A stretch of 6,155 nucleotides of DNA from an uncultured Arcobacter sp. (GCA_913054415.1 CAJXII010000090.1:1-6155); one strand, 5' to 3'; shown: positions 1-6,155, counted from the stretch's first letter. The notes: generated from the sequence alone by a model not told the origin. Made by a program: numbers and translations.

Positions 1-567
1 TAAATAATTTCTATGTTGTTGAAATTTGATTATATCATAATTTTTAATTTTAGCTTCACTTATCTCTTCATCACATAAACTACCTTTATAAAAAAGATAC
101 TCAGTATTTTCATAACTTAAATTATTGGTAATACTTAAAAGTAAAGATGTATTTGTTACAGCTCTACTTGTAATAAGATCAAAATTTTTAGGTTTTATAT
201 CTTGTGATCTATTTTGGATAACCTCTACATTTTTTAACTCTAGTGTATTTTTAACAAAATTTAAAAAAGCTACCCTTTTTGCTTTAGGCTCTATAAGTGT
301 AATCTGTTTATCTGGTTTTGCTATAGCTAATAACATACCAGGATAACCAGCACCTGTGCCAATATCAGCTAAAGAGTTAAAATCATTTAAAAACTTTATA
401 GGATATATGCTATCTATAATATTTGCCTCTATTTGTGCTCGTGATAAAGCACCTGTTAGGTTATGCACAGCACCCCAATCTTGAAGCAATGAGATAAATT
501 TATCACATCTATTATAAAACTTATCATCAAAAGTTAGATCTAGTTTTTCAAACTCTGTTTTTAACAC
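1..567 (-). CDS. rsmG: 16S rRNA (guanine527-N7)-methyltransferase RsmG, 3' end cut by window edge
   Basis: RsmG (formerly GidB) uses S-adenosylmethionine to methylate N7 of G527 in 16S rRNA, in the cytoplasm on the small subunit or its precursor. I translated 189 codons without a stop; the frame runs off the left edge. The family signature HNLTG is at residues 35-39. The SAM-binding glycine loop DIGTGAGYPG is at 68-77, followed by the LIEPKAKRVAFL strand and helix at 91-102 and the SRA motif at 134-136. The protein is usually about 180-190 residues in this phylum (from memory), so probably only a few residues are missing. I chose the GTG at 567 because an AAGG Shine-Dalgarno lies 6 bases upstream and the frame gives a normal N-terminus. 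It is the last visible gene of the minus-strand cluster, 12 bases after the CoA-binding gene. In other bacteria, loss of RsmG gives low-level streptomycin resistance. Confidence 0.93.
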   Translation of the reverse strand, partial: MLKTEFEKLDLTFDDKFYNRCDKFISLLQDWGAVHNLTGALSRAQIEANIIDSIYPIKFLNDFNSLADIGTGAGYPGMLLAIAKPDKQITLIEPKAKRVAFLNFVKNTLELKNVEVIQNRSQDIKPKNFDLITSRAVTNTSLLLSITNNLSYENTEYLFYKGSLCDEEISEAKIKNYDIIKFQQHRNYL

Positions 568-572
568 TTTTT

Positions 573-577
573 ACCTT
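573..577 (-). promoter_or_regulatory. Ribosome binding site of rsmG
   Basis: On the minus strand the sequence AAGGT sits just downstream of the TAG stop of the preceding gene and 5-6 bases before a GTG. No ATG in this frame lies nearby, so this site decides the GTG start of rsmG. Confidence 0.6.
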
Positions 578-579
578 AT

Positions 580-1017
580 CTAATCATTATCAAAATATCT
601 ATGGTATTCTATTTTTGTGCAGTGATTTTGCACAGTTTTCATACCGTGTTCTTTTGCTAGTTGCATAGCTTCGTTATTGACTAATCCTAGTTGTGACCAG
701 ATACATTTGATATTACCTTTTTCAATAGCAGCTTTAACTACATCCATAATCACAGCTGGTTTTCTAAAAATATCTACAATATCGACATCATAAGGTATAT
801 CTAGTAAGCTTCTATAAACTTTTTGCCCTAAAATTTCATCCTCTTTTGGATAAACAGGATATACTATATATCCTTTGTCTAAAAGGTATTTTGCTACTTT
901 GTTGCTATCTTTTGTTTCATTTGGACTACATCCAATAATAGCAACACTTTTAGATGTTTGTAAGATCTCTTTGATCTCTTCATTTGGTTCATTTATAGTT
1001 GGAAATTCACATTGCAT
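580..1017 (-). CDS. CoA-binding domain protein, YccU family
   Basis: A 145-residue single-domain Rossmann-fold protein of the CoA_binding_2/YccU type, related to the CoA-binding domain of succinyl-CoA synthetase and acyl-CoA synthetases. Visible features are the nucleotide-binding strand and turn VAIIGCSPN (25-33), the second strand YIVYPVYPK (50-58), VDIVDIFRKP (78-87), IWSQLGLVNNEAM (106-118) and the terminal NHCTKIEYHR (131-140). That last segment matches the family's conserved Cys...Ile-Glu...Arg pattern; E. coli YccU has DRC where this protein has NHC. It lacks an ATP-grasp or acetyltransferase domain, so it is not an enzyme of the large acyl-CoA synthetase class. The biochemical role of the family is not established; CoA binding is inferred from the fold. 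The start is supported by AAGGA at 1024-1028, which overlaps the ilvH stop and lies 6 bases from the ATG. The gene is 10 bases downstream of ilvH and so probably cotranscribed and coupled to it. Confidence 0.88.
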   Translation of the reverse strand: MQCEFPTINEPNEEIKEILQTSKSVAIIGCSPNETKDSNKVAKYLLDKGYIVYPVYPKEDEILGQKVYRSLLDIPYDVDIVDIFRKPAVIMDVVKAAIEKGNIKCIWSQLGLVNNEAMQLAKEHGMKTVQNHCTKIEYHRYFDND

Positions 1018-1027
1018 TTTTTATCCT

Positions 1028-1525
1028 TTATCTCTCTATTGCTACTACACCGCTTCGCACTATCTCTATTGGATTGAATCTTTCAATCACTTTGATAAAA
1101 TTTGCGATACGATTTGGATCATCAGTTGCTGATATAATAATAGCATCTTGTGTTACATTTTGTATTGTTCCATTGTAAGCACGAGCTAAAACATCTATAT
1201 CACTTAAATTTTGTTCCAAAGGTATTTTGATCAAAACAGTATCTTTTTCTACAACTTTTTTATGCTCAATCACTTTTAAAACAGGCACTAATTTATTAAG
1301 TTGTTTGATGATTTGATCTATAACTCTTACTACTCCAATAGTGATAATTGTAATTCTTGAATATTCACTATTAGGAACAGGAGCAACTGTTAAACTATCT
1401 ATATTGTAACCTCTTGCTGAAAAAAGATCTACAATTCTACTCAAAACTGATTCTTTATTGATAACAATTACAGATAAAACTTCTCTTCTTTTTCTACTAT
1501 CGTAAAAATGGTTTAAGTTATTCAT
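1028..1525 (-). CDS. ilvH: Acetolactate synthase small (regulatory) subunit
   Basis: This is the regulatory subunit of acetolactate synthase (acetohydroxyacid synthase). It activates the catalytic subunit and carries valine feedback inhibition in characterised enzymes. At 165 residues it has the usual length. Residues about 15-90 form the ACT domain, with the hallmark LFSARGYNIDSLTVAP at 34-49. The C-terminal domain follows, ending in the conserved EIVRSGVVAIER (154-165). Aligned by eye to E. coli IlvH, the valine-site residues N11 and N29 are kept as N23 and N41, but G14 becomes S26 in the stretch NKESVLSR, so feedback sensitivity may differ. The ATG overlaps the ilvB stop by one base (TAATG), and AAGGAG lies 7 bases upstream inside ilvB. 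This is classic translational coupling, which would keep the two subunits in balance. Also called ilvN in some genomes. Confidence 0.96.
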   Translation of the reverse strand: MNNLNHFYDSRKRREVLSVIVINKESVLSRIVDLFSARGYNIDSLTVAPVPNSEYSRITIITIGVVRVIDQIIKQLNKLVPVLKVIEHKKVVEKDTVLIKIPLEQNLSDIDVLARAYNGTIQNVTQDAIIISATDDPNRIANFIKVIERFNPIEIVRSGVVAIER

Positions 1526-3216
1526 TATTTATCTCCTTCTAGCAAAAGCATCTCATCAAGTGCATGACCATTTGGCACCATAGGTAGCACCTCTTCTCTT
1601 CTTTCTATCATCACTTCTATAATAGCTGGTTTATTTGATTTTACAGCTTCATCTAAGGCTTTATCAAACTCATCTTTTGTAGTAACTCTAAAACCAACAC
1701 CACCCATAGATTGTGCTAAAAGTTGAAAATCTGCTTGAGTATCTAAAACTGTTTGAGCTAATCTATCTTCATAAAATCTTGTTTGCCATTGTCTTACCAT
1801 CCCTAGATAATTGTTATTTAGAATAATATTTATCATAGGTAAGTTATATTGAGTTGCTGTTACTAACTCTTGAATATTCATCATAATAGACCCATCACCT
1901 GTAAAATTTACAGATATTTTATCTGGAAATGCTCTTTTTACACCTAAAGCAAATGGAAGTCCAACCCCCATAGTTCCCAATCCACCACTTGTCATAAAAG
2001 TTCTTGGTTTGCTAAATGGATAAAATTGTGCAGTCCACATCTGATGTTGTCCAACATCTGTAGAGATAAGTGCTTTATCACCTATTAGTTCTCCTGTTCG
2101 TTGGATAACCCATTGTGGTTTTAATCTATCGCTATCTTCAAAATATTTTAGTGGTTGCTCTTTTCTATAATCTAGTAGTTTTTGGTGCCAAGATGAGTAG
2201 TCGTTGAATTGATAATCATCAACTAACTCTAAAATTTGCTTCATCACAACTTTTAGATCACCAACTATTGGATAGTTTGGTTTTACTATCTTAGCGATAC
2301 TTGCAGGATCAATATCTACATGAACAACATGTGCTTTTTTTGCAAAAACATCAAGTCTACCAGTTACTCTATCATCAAATCTTGCTCCCAAAGCTATAAT
2401 CATATCTGTTTGACTCATAGCCATATTCGCAGCATACTCTCCATGCATACCTAACATACCAAAAGAGTATTTATCATCATGACTTAAAACACCTCTTGCC
2501 ATAAGTGTTTCTACTGCTGGAATTTTAGTAGTATGAACAAATTTTCTAATATCTTCATAACAATCAGATAAAACAGCACCACCACCTATATACAGAAGTG
2601 GTCTTTTTGATTCGCTAATATGTTTTAGAGCATTTTTGATTTGTCGTTTATTTCCTTTAATTGTAGGCTTATAAGTAGGAAGATCCCATTGTTTATCATA
2701 ATCAAATTCACCCAACTGTGCAGATACATCTTTTGGTAGATCTATATGAACAGGTCCTGGTCGTCCTGTTTTTGCTATATGAAATGCGATTTTTAAAACA
2801 CGATTTAATTCATTGATATCATTTACTAAAAAATTGTGTTTGGTGCAACTTCTACTAATACCTACTGCATCTATCTCTTGGAAAGCATCAGTTCCTATTA
2901 CAGGTGTTGGCACTTGCCCACTTATTACAACCATAGGGATAGAATCTGTATAAGCAGTAGCTAATCCTGTAACTGCATTTGTAAAACCTGGGCCACTTGT
3001 AACTATTGCAACTCCAACTTTTCCTGTGCTTCTTGCATAAGCATCTGCAGCATGAACTGCTGCTTGTTCGTGTTTTGTTAGTATATGTTCAAAATAGTCT
3101 TGCTTATATATCTCATCATATACATTCATAATAGCCCCACCAGGATAACCAAATACAACTTCTGTATTTTCCTTATGTAAAGCTTCTATTATCATTTGTG
3201 AACCAGTTAATTGCAT
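1525..3216 (-). CDS. ilvB: Acetolactate synthase large (catalytic) subunit
   Basis: The thiamine-diphosphate enzyme condenses two pyruvates to 2-acetolactate (valine/leucine branch), or pyruvate with 2-oxobutyrate to acetohydroxybutyrate (isoleucine branch). At 563 residues it is full length. The domains in order are: N-terminal TPP pyrimidine-binding domain with VFGYPGGAIM (21-30) and catalytic Glu50 in KHEQAAVHAADAYAR; central FAD-binding domain with LGARFDDRVTG (276-286); C-terminal TPP pyrophosphate-binding domain with GGLGTMGVGLPFALG (411-425), GDGS (440-443) and the NN motif of LNNNYLGMVRQWQ (466-478). The Met-Val-Arg-Gln-Trp stretch contains the conserved Trp known from herbicide-resistance work. 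The FAD motif and the regulatory subunit downstream mark it as the anabolic, not the catabolic, enzyme. The ATG at 3216 has AGGAG at 3227-3231, a rather long spacing of 10 bases. It is the first gene of the minus-strand cluster and diverges from valS. Also called ilvI in some genomes. Confidence 0.97.
   Translation of the reverse strand: MQLTGSQMIIEALHKENTEVVFGYPGGAIMNVYDEIYKQDYFEHILTKHEQAAVHAADAYARSTGKVGVAIVTSGPGFTNAVTGLATAYTDSIPMVVISGQVPTPVIGTDAFQEIDAVGISRSCTKHNFLVNDINELNRVLKIAFHIAKTGRPGPVHIDLPKDVSAQLGEFDYDKQWDLPTYKPTIKGNKRQIKNALKHISESKRPLLYIGGGAVLSDCYEDIRKFVHTTKIPAVETLMARGVLSHDDKYSFGMLGMHGEYAANMAMSQTDMIIALGARFDDRVTGRLDVFAKKAHVVHVDIDPASIAKIVKPNYPIVGDLKVVMKQILELVDDYQFNDYSSWHQKLLDYRKEQPLKYFEDSDRLKPQWVIQRTGELIGDKALISTDVGQHQMWTAQFYPFSKPRTFMTSGGLGTMGVGLPFALGVKRAFPDKISVNFTGDGSIMMNIQELVTATQYNLPMINIILNNNYLGMVRQWQTRFYEDRLAQTVLDTQADFQLLAQSMGGVGFRVTTKDEFDKALDEAVKSNKPAIIEVMIERREEVLPMVPNGHALDEMLLLEGDK
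1533..1538 (-). promoter_or_regulatory. Ribosome binding site of ilvH inside ilvB
   Basis: A full AAGGAG Shine-Dalgarno lies within the last sense codons of ilvB (encoding Glu-Gly-Asp-Lys) and 7 bases before the ilvH ATG. Together with the TAATG stop/start overlap it fixes the ilvH start and implies coupled translation. Confidence 0.75.
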
Positions 3217-3269
3217 AATTATATTACTCCTAATATTTTTAAACTGTTAGAAAACCTCTAAAGGGCAAT

Positions 3270-3298
3270 ATTTTATCTAATTTTTTGTTAAATCCAAA
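3270..3298 (-). promoter_or_regulatory. Candidate sigma70 promoter of the ilvB operon
   Basis: On the minus strand a TAAAAT box (3275 down to 3270) is preceded, with a 17-base spacer, by TTTGGA (3298 to 3293), a weak -35 match. Transcription would start near 3263 and give a leader of about 47 bases. This is too short for an obvious peptide attenuator, and I see no branched-chain-codon-rich leader peptide. The region is so AT-rich that other -10-like boxes are possible, so this is only a best guess. Confidence 0.35.
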
Positions 3299-3321
3299 TA
3301 AATTAGAATTTATTTATCTAA
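3272..3321. repeat. Two direct copies of TTTATCTAA in the divergent spacer
   Basis: TTTATCTAA occurs at 3272-3280 and again at 3313-3321, with starts 41 bases apart, close to four helical turns. The left copy overlaps the proposed ilvB -10 box, and the right copy ends 7 bases before the valS -10 box. It could be an operator pair for a shared regulator, or chance in AT-rich DNA. Confidence 0.25.
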
Positions 3322-3328
3322 GATTGGG

Positions 3329-3334
3329 TATAAT
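3329..3334 (+). promoter_or_regulatory. -10 box of the valS promoter
   Basis: A perfect TATAAT stands in the context GGGTATAATCGC, upstream of an A7 run (3338-3344). The expected transcription start is near 3341, giving a leader of about 30 bases before the valS ATG. No convincing -35 hexamer is found 16-18 bases upstream; the DNA there is simply AT-rich. That is what is described for sigma70 promoters of Campylobacterota, which rely on the -10 box and A/T-rich periodic upstream DNA. Confidence 0.65.
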
Positions 3335-3371
3335 CGCAAAAAAAGAGACCACACTATTAGGAATTTGAATT

Positions 3372-6065
3372 ATGAGTAACAAATACAATCCACATGAAGT
3401 AGAAGATAAATATTATAAAATTTGGGAGCAAAGAGGTTATTTTGAGATAGATGGAAACAAATCTATCCAAGAAGATGGAAAAAATTTTTCTATTATGATG
3501 CCACCTCCTAATGTAACAGGAAGCTTACATATAGGTCATGCACTTACATTTACACTACAAGATATTATTACTAGATATAAAAGAATGGATGGTTTTAAAA
3601 CACTTTGGCAACCAGGAACTGATCATGCAGGAATTGCAACTCAAAATGTAGTCGAAAAACAGCTATTAAGCGAAGGAACTACAAAAGAAAAAATAGGAAG
3701 AGATGAGTTTTTAAAAAGAGCTTGGTTACAAAAAGAGACAAGTGGGGGAAATATAGTTCATCAAATGAGAAAATTAGGTGTTACACCAGCTTGGAGCCGC
3801 GAAAGATTTACTATGGATGAGGGTCTAAAGGAAGCGGTAAAAGAGGCATTTGTAGAGCTTTATAATCAAGGATATATTACACAAAATAACTATATGGTAA
3901 ATTGGTGTACAAAAGATGGTGCATTAAGTGATATAGAGGTAGAACATGAAGAGGTAAAAGGTGCATTTTACCATATGACTTACAATTTTGCTGATGGTAG
4001 TGGAAGTATTGAAGTAGCAACTACTAGACCTGAAACATATTTTGGAGATACTGCTATTATGGTGCATCCAAATGATGAGCGATATAAAGATATAGTTGGC
4101 AAAGAAGTAATATTGCCACTAACAAACAGAAAGATCAAAATCATCACAGATGAGCATGTAGATATGGAGTTTGGAACAGGTGTAGTAAAAGTTACCCCTG
4201 CACACGATCAAAATGACTACGAAGTAGGAAAACGACACAACTTAGAGTTTATAAAAGTATTTGATGAAAAAGGTATTTTAAACTCTTATTGTGGAGAGTT
4301 TGAAGGACTTGAGCGATTGGAAGCTAGACCAGTTATTGTAAAAGCATTACAAAATGCAGGACATATAGTAAAAATAGAAGAGCATATCCATCAAGTAGGG
4401 CATTGTTATAGATGTAAAAATATAGTAGAACCTTTTATATCTCAACAATGGTTTTTAAGTGAAAAAATAGCAAAAAATAGTATAGACAAAACAAAAGCAC
4501 ATAACAACTTCCACCCAAAACATTGGATCAACTCATACACAGCTTGGATGGATGAGCTTAGACCTTGGTGTATCTCAAGACAGCTTTGGTGGGGGCATAG
4601 AATACCTGTATTTACTTGTAATGATTGCAATCATCAATGGGCAGATAAAAAAGATACACCAGATGGTTGTCCTAAATGTAACAGCAAAAACTACACTCAA
4701 GATCCAGATGTGCTTGATACTTGGTTTAGTAGTGCTTTGTGGGCAATGTCACCACTTGGTTGGGGAAATAACGGTAAACTAAAAGAGCTTTACAATGATA
4801 CTGATATGAAAGATTTCTATCCAAATAGCTTACTTATTACTGGATTTGATATTATGTTTTTCTGGGTAGCTCGTATGATGATGATGGGTGAGCATTTTAC
4901 AGGAGAATTACCATTTAAAGATATCTATATGCATGCACTTGTTAGAGATGAAAAAGGTGCTAAGATGAGCAAGAGTAAAGGAAATGTGATAGATCCCCTT
5001 GATATGGTGCAAGAGCATAGTGCGGATATCATAAGATTTACCTTAGCTTACTTGGCAGTTCAAGGAAGAGATATAAAATTAGGTGCAAAAAATTTAGAAC
5101 AATTTAGAAACTTTACAAACAAACTTTATAATGCTAGTAACTTTTTACAACTAAATGTAGAAACTTTTAAAGACCTAAATGAGATAGAAGTTGTAACTCC
5201 ACTTGGGAAGTATATGCAAAGCAGACTTAGTGTTGCAGTTGATACAATCAGAGAAAAAATAGATAGTTACAAATTTGATGAGATGGCAAAAGAGCTTTAT
5301 AATTTTGTATGGAATGAATATTGTGATTGGGGTATAGAGTATAGTAAAGCTAGTAAAGAAAGTATAGTAGAATTAGGTGCTATATTTAAAGAGACACTTA
5401 AAATGATAAGTCCAATTATGCCATTTATTGCAGATCATTTATATCATAAATTAAGCGGAACTACACTTGAAGATGGCGAATCTTTGATGATAAATGCTTT
5501 TCCTAAAAATATCAAAAGAGATATAGAAGTGGAAAATATGTTTGATATTATTCAAGAAGCGATCACAAGTTTAAGAAGAGCAAAAGTTGTAATAGATATG
5601 GGAAATAGCAAGATAGAAAAAGCTTATATCAAATTAGATATATCTTCATCTCAAGAGAAGAGTTGCCACACGATGGATACCCCAAATCAAGATTTGACCC
5701 ATCGGGACAAATTCTCTTTAGCTAAAGATATAGAAGTATTTGGGAAAAGATTTATTGAAAAACTAGCAAAAGTAGAAGATGTGGAGTTTGTAGATACAAA
5801 AGTAGAGAATAGTATCACAGATGTATCAAACAATCTTGAAGTTTATCTACCAAAAGGTGAAATCGATATGGCACCAATTATAAGCAAACTTACAAAACAA
5901 AAAGAGAAGCTTCAAAAAGAGATTGATAAACTAAATGGTATGTTAGGTAATGAAAAATTTATAGCAAATGCTAAACCTGAAGTTATAGCAACAAACAAAA
6001 AAGCACTAGAGGATGCAAAAGAAAAATTCAAAAAAGTAGAAGCAGAATTAAATACTATAAGTTAA
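3372..6065 (+). CDS. valS: Valyl-tRNA synthetase
   Basis: A class Ia aminoacyl-tRNA synthetase that charges tRNA-Val with valine and edits misactivated threonine. It has 897 residues. The Rossmann catalytic core holds the HIGH motif (HIGH, 53-56, after PPPNVTGSL) and KMSKS (531-535). The inserted CP1 editing domain has TTRPET (217-222) and TPAHDQNDYEVG (275-286). A zinc-finger-like module has CxxC pairs at 416/419 and 433/436. A second possible metal site has C345/C348 with C179 but Asp182 where Thermus has Cys. The anticodon-binding helical domain spans about 600-740, and a lysine/glutamate-rich coiled coil is at about 835-895. The ATG is preceded by AGGAA (3359-3363) at 8 bases, and the N-terminus matches the family. 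Residues about 757-787 are encoded by a long palindrome and look like an in-frame insertion; without 30 of these codons the protein would be 867 residues, close to the usual length for such enzymes. It is divergent from ilvB, which feeds valine synthesis. Confidence 0.98.
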   Translation: MSNKYNPHEVEDKYYKIWEQRGYFEIDGNKSIQEDGKNFSIMMPPPNVTGSLHIGHALTFTLQDIITRYKRMDGFKTLWQPGTDHAGIATQNVVEKQLLSEGTTKEKIGRDEFLKRAWLQKETSGGNIVHQMRKLGVTPAWSRERFTMDEGLKEAVKEAFVELYNQGYITQNNYMVNWCTKDGALSDIEVEHEEVKGAFYHMTYNFADGSGSIEVATTRPETYFGDTAIMVHPNDERYKDIVGKEVILPLTNRKIKIITDEHVDMEFGTGVVKVTPAHDQNDYEVGKRHNLEFIKVFDEKGILNSYCGEFEGLERLEARPVIVKALQNAGHIVKIEEHIHQVGHCYRCKNIVEPFISQQWFLSEKIAKNSIDKTKAHNNFHPKHWINSYTAWMDELRPWCISRQLWWGHRIPVFTCNDCNHQWADKKDTPDGCPKCNSKNYTQDPDVLDTWFSSALWAMSPLGWGNNGKLKELYNDTDMKDFYPNSLLITGFDIMFFWVARMMMMGEHFTGELPFKDIYMHALVRDEKGAKMSKSKGNVIDPLDMVQEHSADIIRFTLAYLAVQGRDIKLGAKNLEQFRNFTNKLYNASNFLQLNVETFKDLNEIEVVTPLGKYMQSRLSVAVDTIREKIDSYKFDEMAKELYNFVWNEYCDWGIEYSKASKESIVELGAIFKETLKMISPIMPFIADHLYHKLSGTTLEDGESLMINAFPKNIKRDIEVENMFDIIQEAITSLRRAKVVIDMGNSKIEKAYIKLDISSSQEKSCHTMDTPNQDLTHRDKFSLAKDIEVFGKRFIEKLAKVEDVEFVDTKVENSITDVSNNLEVYLPKGEIDMAPIISKLTKQKEKLQKEIDKLNGMLGNEKFIANAKPEVIATNKKALEDAKEKFKKVEAELNTIS
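5639..5732. repeat. Long imperfect palindrome inside valS, candidate in-frame palindromic element
   Basis: Reading inwards, the outer arms 5639-5659 and 5712-5732 are complementary at 18 of 21 positions, including AAGAGAA/TTCTCTT. Then TTG (5663-5665) pairs with CAA (5708-5710), CGATGG (5671-5676) with CCATCG (5699-5704), and CAAATC (5683-5688) with GATTTG (5691-5696), with small asymmetric internal loops between. The transcript could fold into a long hairpin; its tip would probably open to a CAAG tetraloop. The core 5662-5710 is about 49% G+C by my count, against the AT-rich gene, and includes a CGG arginine codon (R778) where the gene otherwise uses mainly AGA. It is translated in frame as SCHTMDTPNQDLTHRDK and its flanks. 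No second copy is visible in this window. Insertion is my inference; the palindrome itself is directly seen. Confidence 0.85.
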
Positions 6066-6072
6066 TATAACT

Positions 6073-6155
6073 ATGATGATAAATTCTAAACTTTTACTTT
6101 TTATCACTTTTATAATTGTAGCTATAACATACTATATGTTATTTTCTATAAGTTT
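6073..6155 (+). CDS. Start of an unidentified membrane-anchored protein, cut by window edge
   Basis: An ATG seven bases after the valS stop opens a frame that stays open to the window end (27 full codons). The translation begins MMINSKLLLFITFIIVAITYY and continues hydrophobic: a short Asn/Ser/Lys head followed by about 20 nonpolar residues. This is typical of an N-terminal transmembrane anchor, or of the hydrophobic part of an uncleaved signal. A second ATG follows immediately at 6076 and could be the true start. No good Shine-Dalgarno is visible, so translation may depend on coupling to valS. Too little is visible to name a family; a chance open frame in AT-rich DNA cannot be fully excluded. 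Confidence 0.55.
   Translation, partial: MMINSKLLLFITFIIVAITYYMLFSIS

Noticed and set aside
125..346. Plus-strand open frame of 73 codons
   Set aside because: Lies fully antisense to rsmG, whose SAM-binding motif is unmistakable; it is a shadow frame with no family resemblance.
875..1132. Plus-strand open frame of 85 codons
   Set aside because: Antisense across the junction of ilvH and the CoA-binding gene, both well supported; no ribosome site and no recognisable domain.
3247..3266. Short inverted repeats in the ilvB leader (TTAGA/TCTAA and the near-palindrome CCTCTAAAGG) as a terminator or attenuator
   Set aside because: The stems are 5 bases or imperfect, with no following U-run in a useful position and no leader peptide, so I do not call a regulatory structure.
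3217..3371. T-box or other amino-acid-sensing leader upstream of valS or ilvB
   Set aside because: The leaders from the proposed promoters are about 30 and 47 bases, far too short for a T-box, and no T-box-like motif is visible.
4442..4782. Two short open frames (one on each strand) inside valS
   Set aside because: Both overlap the conserved zinc module and catalytic core coding of ValRS in other frames; low-stop-density shadows.
5639..5732. Reading the valS palindrome as an intrinsic terminator or a CRISPR repeat
   Set aside because: It lies within an intact, conserved reading frame with no U-run behind it, and there is only one unit with no spacer-repeat array.

Overview
The window is AT-rich chromosomal DNA. 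Its protein sequences (ValRS, IlvB, IlvH, RsmG) read most like those of Campylobacterota, the former Epsilonproteobacteria, perhaps a Sulfurimonas/Sulfurovum/Arcobacter-like lineage. The phylum is an inference from remembered family resemblance; the genus is a guess. The genes are conserved housekeeping genes, and nothing points to a phage, plasmid or island.

Layout. Positions 1-3216 hold a tight minus-strand cluster, read right to left: ilvB (acetolactate synthase large subunit), ilvH (small regulatory subunit), a small YccU-type CoA-binding protein, and rsmG (16S rRNA m7G527 methyltransferase, cut by the left edge). The genes are 1 base overlapped, 10 and 12 bases apart, so they are probably one transcript. 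A 155-base divergent intergenic region (3217-3371) carries a clear TATAAT box for valS and a weaker promoter candidate for ilvB. valS (3372-6065, plus strand) encodes a full-length valyl-tRNA synthetase. Seven bases after it, a new hydrophobic reading frame starts and runs off the right edge.

Functional logic. IlvB and IlvH form the enzyme of the committed step of valine/isoleucine/leucine synthesis, while ValRS, transcribed divergently from the same spacer, uses the valine. The CoA-binding protein and RsmG have no obvious metabolic link and may simply share the transcript.

Most notable observation. Near the 3' end of valS, positions 5639-5732 form a long imperfect palindrome (arms 18/21 matched, then three further matched stem blocks up to a CAAATC/GATTTG centre). 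It is translated in frame as an atypical peptide between the anticodon-binding domain and the C-terminal coiled coil. Its core is visibly richer in G+C than the gene around it, it contains the only in-frame CGG codon I found in valS, and a 7-base direct repeat flanks it at a 90-base (30-codon) offset. This looks like a small palindromic element inserted in frame into an essential gene, similar in concept to the Rickettsia palindromic elements. Whether it is repeated elsewhere in the genome cannot be seen from here.
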